DNA of 64,000 nt. Source: Streptomyces sp. A3M-1-3 (GTDB lineage Bacteria > Actinomycetota > Actinomycetes > Streptomycetales > Streptomycetaceae). The DNA is taken from contig NZ_JANAVP010000037.1 of assembly GCF_024213665.1 (NCBI RefSeq), forward strand, positions 1 through 64,000, in the 5' to 3' direction. The notes below the pieces were generated by a model. That model worked only from the letters and a program-made list of their open reading frames with translations, did not search any database and was not told the DNA's origin. Shown here one piece after another: positions 62,082 to 64,000 of the stretch; position 1 is the stretch's first letter; the number at the start of each line of letters is the position of its first letter. The position numbers and the translations under genes are program-made.

Positions 62082-62498
62082 ATGTCGGTCGTCCTGGGAT
62101 ACGACGAGTCGCCGGGCGCGGCGCGCGCGTTGCGCGTCGCGATCGAGGTGTCGGCCGCGTTCGGCGAGCCGCTCGTACTCGTGTACGGCGCCGCTGCCCC
62201 CGGCGGGGCGGGCGAGGAGTACCGCAGCCACCACGAGGCGATCCGCCAGGCCGGGCGCACCGCGCTCGACCACGCCGTCGAAGCGGCCGACGAGGCAGGA
62301 GTGCCGACGACGGTGGAGATCATCGACGAGAAGCCGGCTCAGGCGCTGCTCGAAGCCGCGGCACGTCATGACGCGCGGGTCATCGTGGTCGGCAGCTGGG
62401 GCGAGAGCCCGATGCGCGGTGCGCTGCTGGGCTCGACGCCGCACAAGCTGCTGCATCTGGCGCGTATTCCGGTGCTCTGCGTTCCGACCGAGGACTGA
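62082..62498 (+). CDS. Universal stress protein (UspA family)
   Basis: A 138-aa single Usp domain. The ATP-binding pattern is present: GYDESPGAARALRVA at the N-terminus (Asp for adenine) and VVGSWGESPMRGALLGSTPHKLLHLARIPVLCVP at the C-terminus (G-2x-G-9x-G-S/T). It starts one base after the permease stop (TGAGATG). Usp proteins linked to transporters often bind ATP and regulate the transporter or signal energy stress; that function is inferred for this pair. Confidence 0.95.
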   Translation: MSVVLGYDESPGAARALRVAIEVSAAFGEPLVLVYGAAAPGGAGEEYRSHHEAIRQAGRTALDHAVEAADEAGVPTTVEIIDEKPAQALLEAAARHDARVIVVGSWGESPMRGALLGSTPHKLLHLARIPVLCVPTED

Positions 62499-62528
62499 AC
62501 CGAAGATTGAGCTGCCCGAAACGGCGCA

Positions 62529-62840
62529 ATGATCGCGCACAGCAGGGGTACGCGGGCCGAAGGGAAACCCACGGCTCCGGTCTCGCTGGACGTCGCCACC
62601 GGCACCGGAGCGCTCGCCCTGGCCGCTGAGCGGCGAAGAGCACTCGCTGCGGCAACTCGGGCGGCCGGTCCGGAGGCCGCGGTCACCGACCGCCGTTACG
62701 CGGCCCTGGTCGAAGCGGACCAGAACAAGGAAGAGCTGGTGGTCAGCGGTACCCCTGGTGCGACACCAGCCATCGCCCACGCACCCGCGAATAACACGCC
62801 GCCGGCAGATCCTGAGGTCACACGTATCGGTGGCGTGTAG
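62529..62840 (+). CDS. Hypothetical protein or methyltransferase-like remnant
   Basis: A 103-codon open frame, ATG 62529. Near the N-terminus SLDVATGTGALALAAE resembles SAM-binding motif I, but no further methyltransferase motif follows, and the C-terminal half (QNKEELVVSGTPGATPAIAHAP) looks unrelated. No clear ribosome site. It could be a chimeric remnant or spurious. Listed because codon positions remain biased to G/C in the third place. Confidence 0.3.
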   Translation: MIAHSRGTRAEGKPTAPVSLDVATGTGALALAAERRRALAAATRAAGPEAAVTDRRYAALVEADQNKEELVVSGTPGATPAIAHAPANNTPPADPEVTRIGGV

Positions 62841-62877
62841 GGGGAAGATCTGTGGTGCGGGCGAAGAGCCGACGAAC

Positions 62878-62899
62878 ACCACCACCGGCGTGTGGTGGT
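62878..62899. repeat. Inverted repeat ACCACCAC-N6-GTGGTGGT before the PRC-barrel gene
   Basis: Exact 8-base arms (62878-62885 and 62892-62899), 20 bases upstream of the start at 62919. It could be an operator, or a hairpin that shields the ribosome site just after it. Confidence 0.45.
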
Positions 62900-62918
62900 T
62901 GCCACGAGGAGAGCCGAC

Positions 62919-63275
62919 GTGATCGAGACCGCAGATATCCGCGAGTGGCGTACGCGCGACGTGGTTGACGCCGACGGGCGCAGAGTCGGGACGCTGGAGG
63001 CGGTGTACGTCAACACCCGCACCGACGAACCGGCCGTCGCCACGGTCGTGACGGGCCTGCCGACGCGGCGCCGCCTCACTTTCGTGCCGCTGGCGGGAGC
63101 CGTCGTCGGCCCCGACTACGTCAAAGTCGCCTATCCCCGATCGCTGGTGAAGGACGCGCCGTCGATGGGCACCGACGACGTGCTGCCCGCCGAGGACGAG
63201 AAGGCGATTTTTGATCACTACGACCTGCCCTATCAGCCGGGCGCCGGCGGCGAACGCGTGCTGGGCCGCCGCTGA
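62919..63275 (+). CDS. PRC-barrel domain protein
   Basis: A 118-aa cytoplasmic protein from GTG 62919, seven bases after AGGAG. The PRC-barrel (about residues 5-80) reads IREWRTRDVVDADGRRVGTLEAVYVNTRTDEPAVATVVTG and LTFVPLAGAVVGPDYVKVAYPRSLVKDAP. It ends in a short acidic helix (DVLPAEDEKAIFDHYDLPY). In actinobacteria such proteins are induced in osmotic and SigB-type stress, and a second PRC-barrel gene starts at 63792. Binding partners are unknown. Confidence 0.88.
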   Translation: MIETADIREWRTRDVVDADGRRVGTLEAVYVNTRTDEPAVATVVTGLPTRRRLTFVPLAGAVVGPDYVKVAYPRSLVKDAPSMGTDDVLPAEDEKAIFDHYDLPYQPGAGGERVLGRR

Positions 63276-63297
63276 TTCTCGTAGAAAGCCTCAGATC

Positions 63298-63465
63298 ATG
63301 GCTCTGGTGCTCTTCCTGGTCATTGTCGCCCTGGTGCTCGGCGTCATCGGAATTCTTGTCGAGGGACTTTTCTACCTGCTGATCATCGGCATCTCTGTAT
63401 TCCTGATCGACATGGCCTACGCCGCCCTGCGCTGGCGGCGCACCGGCCGCCGCCCCGTGCGCTGA
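63298..63465 (+). CDS. Small hydrophobic membrane protein
   Basis: A 55-aa protein from ATG 63298. Two membrane helices (LVLFLVIVALVLGVIGILV and LFYLLIIGISVFLIDMAY) are followed by a basic tail (RWRRTGRRPVR), which should lie in the cytoplasm. Similar mini-proteins are common in actinobacterial stress loci. It is 22 bases after the PRC-barrel gene and likely in its operon. Role unknown. Confidence 0.75.
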   Translation: MALVLFLVIVALVLGVIGILVEGLFYLLIIGISVFLIDMAYAALRWRRTGRRPVR

Positions 63466-63544
63466 ACTCCACCACCACGAAATTCTGCTTCGAACGTGTG
63501 GCGGGACTTCCTCGGGGCAGACGATGGCCTGGAGGTTGATAACT

Positions 63545-63715
63545 ATGGTCCCCCTGCTTCTCGTTCTCCTGCTCGCCCTGATCCTTTTCGGTGCGGGCTT
63601 CGCGCTCAAGGCACTGTGGTGGATAGCGGTCATTGTCCTGGTCGTGTGGCTGCTCGGATTTATTGTCCGGCCGCCCGCGAGTGGCGGCCGACGCGGTCGC
63701 TGGTACCGCTGGTAG
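63545..63715 (+). CDS. Small hydrophobic protein (DUF5670/lmo0937-like)
   Basis: A 56-aa protein from ATG 63545 with GGAGG nine bases upstream. It is mostly two membrane helices (PLLLVLLLALILFGAGFAL; WWIAVIVLVVWLLGFIV) and a basic tail (GGRRGRWYRW). The pattern matches the small 'hydrophobic protein' family of Streptomyces, upregulated in general stress. It follows the previous mini-protein on the same strand. Confidence 0.8.
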   Translation: MVPLLLVLLLALILFGAGFALKALWWIAVIVLVVWLLGFIVRPPASGGRRGRWYRW

Positions 63716-63740
63716 AGGAATCTGGTCGAGAAATTCAGGG

Positions 63741-63754
63741 CGAAATGCATTTCG
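63741..63754. promoter_or_regulatory. Perfect palindrome CGAAATGCATTTCG
   Basis: A 14-base perfect palindrome 37 bases upstream of the next start, in an AT-rich patch. The position suits an operator for the last PRC-barrel gene. Confidence 0.45.
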
Positions 63755-63791
63755 TTTCGCTGCGTGAAATCGTCGATGAAGGAGACGCTCA

Positions 63792-64000
63792 ATGAGTGAG
63801 AACATCTGGGGCTACCAGCCGACGACCGGCCACACCGTGGGCAACAGCCTGATCGGCTACAAGGTCGAGGCGACGGACGGAACCATCGGCAAGGTCGACA
63901 AGCACTCCGACGACGTCGGCTCCGCGTATCTCGTCGTCGACACGGGTGTGTGGATCTTCGGCAAGCACGTCCTGCTGCCGGCCGGTACGGTCACGCGGGT
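63792..64000 (+). CDS. PRC-barrel domain protein, truncated by window edge
   Basis: The first 69 codons, from ATG 63792 behind GAAGGAGA. The PRC-barrel opens with TTGHTVGNSLIGYKVEATDGTIGKV, DKHSDDVGSAYLVVDTGVWIFGKHVLLPAGTV. It differs from the upstream PRC protein, with a histidine- and aspartate-rich loop. It continues beyond the window. Together with the neighbours it makes a stress-type gene cluster. Confidence 0.88.
   Translation, partial: MSENIWGYQPTTGHTVGNSLIGYKVEATDGTIGKVDKHSDDVGSAYLVVDTGVWIFGKHVLLPAGTVTR

Overview
The window is high-GC actinobacterial DNA and almost certainly Streptomyces. The evidence is GC-rich third codon positions, GTG starts, GGAGG-type ribosome binding sites, several lipoboxes, a GAF-PucR regulator, many SpoIIE-type (RsbU-like) phosphatases, and a c-di-AMP riboswitch in front of a LysM/transglycosylase gene. 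It looks like a chromosome-arm or accessory region: a Tn3-family transposase fragment at the left edge, plasmid-like genes, about fifteen broken genes or gene fragments, and many secreted or stress proteins.

Left part (1-9 kb): a truncated Tn3 transposase; an intact ureohydrolase whose motifs match the Ni-dependent guanidine hydrolases; a scar joining a GH15 tail to a 5'-truncated secreted-type gene; a lipoprotein; plasmid-like genes including a solitary Phd-like antitoxin; and remnants of a galactose-oxidase-like and a quinone-oxidoreductase gene.

Metabolic block (9-18 kb): a TetR-SDR operon, then a ketone-body or short hydroxyacid module (CoA-transferase A and B subunits, 3-hydroxybutyrate dehydrogenase, MHS-family transporter) with a GAF-PucR regulator, followed by an XRE-TPR regulator. 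Secretion block (18-22 kb): subtilisin-like protease, M14 carboxypeptidase and small lipase in a row. Next come two fused gene tails (aldehyde dehydrogenase and acyl-CoA dehydrogenase), a frameshifted 3-hydroxyacyl-CoA dehydrogenase, a TetR gene, and a probable four-gene operon: response regulator, histidine kinase, secreted helical protein, lipoprotein.

Middle (27-41 kb): a GH3 beta-glucosidase facing its TetR regulator across a clear operator palindrome; arsM with palindromes around its promoter; a stretch of decayed genes (RTX/DUF11 protein, GH42, sugar-binding protein, DHFR-like, LD-carboxypeptidase, thioredoxin-reductase-like); the c-di-AMP-switched LysM-SLT gene; an aldo/keto reductase; and a divergent pair of class II glutamine amidotransferase and glutamate-cysteine ligase.

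Right part (41-64 kb): a class F sortase beside a remarkable KKDDHDES-repeat surface protein; five SpoIIE-type phosphatases (one frameshifted, one with a degenerate metal site) plus a STAS anti-anti-sigma factor, suggesting a partner-switching stress network; a polysaccharide deacetylase; a DUF4394 protein; MarR; a PAP2-diacylglycerol kinase fusion whose PAP2 site is lost; an amino-acid permease-universal stress protein operon; and small PRC-barrel and hydrophobic stress-type proteins.

Two window-wide themes stand out. First, four junctions join a minus-strand gene tail to a plus-strand gene tail, both lacking their 5' ends. Second, several otherwise well-conserved genes are broken by single-base shifts, which could be real decay or assembly error.
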